This document shows, piece after piece, positions 5,974 through 6,339 of a stretch of 6,339 nt of DNA; the stretch's first letter is position 1, and each line of letters opens with the position of its first letter. The position numbers and the translations under genes are program-made. The notes below the pieces were generated by a model, which was given only the letters and a program-made list of their open reading frames with translations, made no database searches and was not told the DNA's origin. Source of the DNA: Lachnospiraceae bacterium (GTDB lineage: Bacteria > Bacillota > Clostridia > Lachnospirales > Lachnospiraceae); contig JAFOYD010000010.1 of the NCBI GenBank assembly GCA_017391545.1, positions 1-6,339 of the forward strand, read 5' to 3'.

Positions 5974-6339
5974 TTAATTCAGGTATTTTAACGGATTTAC
6001 AGCGCTTCCATTAATACGGATCTCAAAGTGAAGATGTGGTCCGGTACTTCGTCCCGTATTTCCACTCAGCGCAATCCTTTCACCCTGCGATACGGACTGT
6101 CCGACCTTTACCAGAACCTTGCTCAGATGACCATATCTGGTCTGTCTGCCATCAGCATGGTTGATATAAACCGCATATCCATAACCACTTGCCCATCCGG
6201 CATATGACACAGTACCTGCATTGGACGCAACGACTGTCGTTCCGATCGGCACAGCCCAGTCAACACCCTTGTGATTGGTCGAAGCTCCCTTGGTCGGTGC
6301 ACTTCTCGCGCCAAATCCTGAACTGAGGCGTCCTCCGGA
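5974..6339 (-). CDS. M23 family zinc endopeptidase, C-terminal part
   Basis: The frame is open to the window edge, so only the last 121 residues are seen; the N-terminus, with any signal peptide, membrane anchor or coiled coil, lies outside. This is a nearly complete LytM/lysostaphin-type peptidase domain. In fragment numbering the zinc ligands are H23 and D27 (NHKGVD) and H104, and the catalytic histidines are H71 (YGHLS) and H102 (GPHLHFEIR). Preceding SGFGAR and closing NPLKYLN are typical of the family. Such enzymes cut peptide bonds in peptidoglycan outside the cell membrane, in wall growth, division or sporulation; related folds lacking these residues are regulators, but here the site is intact. 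A GTG at 6252 could be misread as a start; it falls after H23 and D27 and would remove them, so it is rejected. The gene is separated from murA by 195 bases. Confidence 0.95.
   Translation of the reverse strand, partial: SGGRLSSGFGARSAPTKGASTNHKGVDWAVPIGTTVVASNAGTVSYAGWASGYGYAVYINHADGRQTRYGHLSKVLVKVGQSVSQGERIALSGNTGRSTGPHLHFEIRINGSAVNPLKYLN

Noticed and set aside
5974..6252. M23 peptidase as a complete 92-residue protein starting at a GTG
   Set aside because: The frame continues upstream without a stop, and the HxxxD zinc ligands lie before that GTG, so the true gene is longer and extends beyond the window.
1..6339. A novel defence, mobile or biosynthetic system
   Set aside because: All long frames on the minus strand belong to well-known families, gaps are short and explained by promoters and terminators, and no transposase, integrase, CRISPR repeat or toxin-like gene is present.

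Overview
The window reads as a piece of ordinary chromosome from a low-to-medium GC Gram-positive bacterium of the class Clostridia, most likely a Lachnospiraceae-type gut anaerobe. The reasons are the style of the MetK, MurA and LrgAB proteins, strong AGGAGG-like ribosome binding sites, canonical sigma-A-type promoters and a SAM-I riboswitch with an intrinsic terminator ahead of metK. The family assignment is inference; no 16S or other marker is present. All genes lie on the minus strand, so the genetic order runs from high to low coordinates.

Layout in transcription order: (1) the C-terminal 121 codons of a secreted or envelope M23 zinc endopeptidase (6339-5974), ending in a long hairpin; (2) murA (5778-4486), with its own promoter; (3) a metK transcription unit comprising a promoter (4452-4424), a SAM-I riboswitch aptamer (4390-4268), a visible antiterminator/terminator pair, metK (4189-3002) and a metK terminator; (4) lrgA-lrgB (2906-1837), translationally coupled by an ATGA overlap, with a putative promoter whose -35 lies in the loop of the metK terminator; (5) a PAS-GGDEF-EAL protein (1736-75) whose GGDEF domain is degenerate and whose EAL domain is intact; (6) 15 bases further, the first 19 codons of a lipoprotein-like gene that leaves the window at base 1.

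The M23 peptidase and MurA both act on peptidoglycan (remodelling and the first committed precursor step). MetK supplies S-adenosylmethionine and is switched off by its own product through the riboswitch. LrgAB is a membrane pair of the CidA/LrgA and CidB/LrgB families, linked to murein hydrolase control and, in Bacillus and Streptococcus, to pyruvate transport. The last pair looks like a cyclic-di-GMP phosphodiesterase followed by an exported protein.

I found no mobile element, CRISPR array, tRNA, rRNA or clearly new system. Plus-strand open frames are antisense shadows of these genes. The points most worth a second look are the degenerate GGDEF domain paired with a complete EAL site, the compact riboswitch expression platform, the overlap of the metK terminator with the lrgAB promoter, and the U-tract-less hairpin plus adjacent palindrome ahead of murA.
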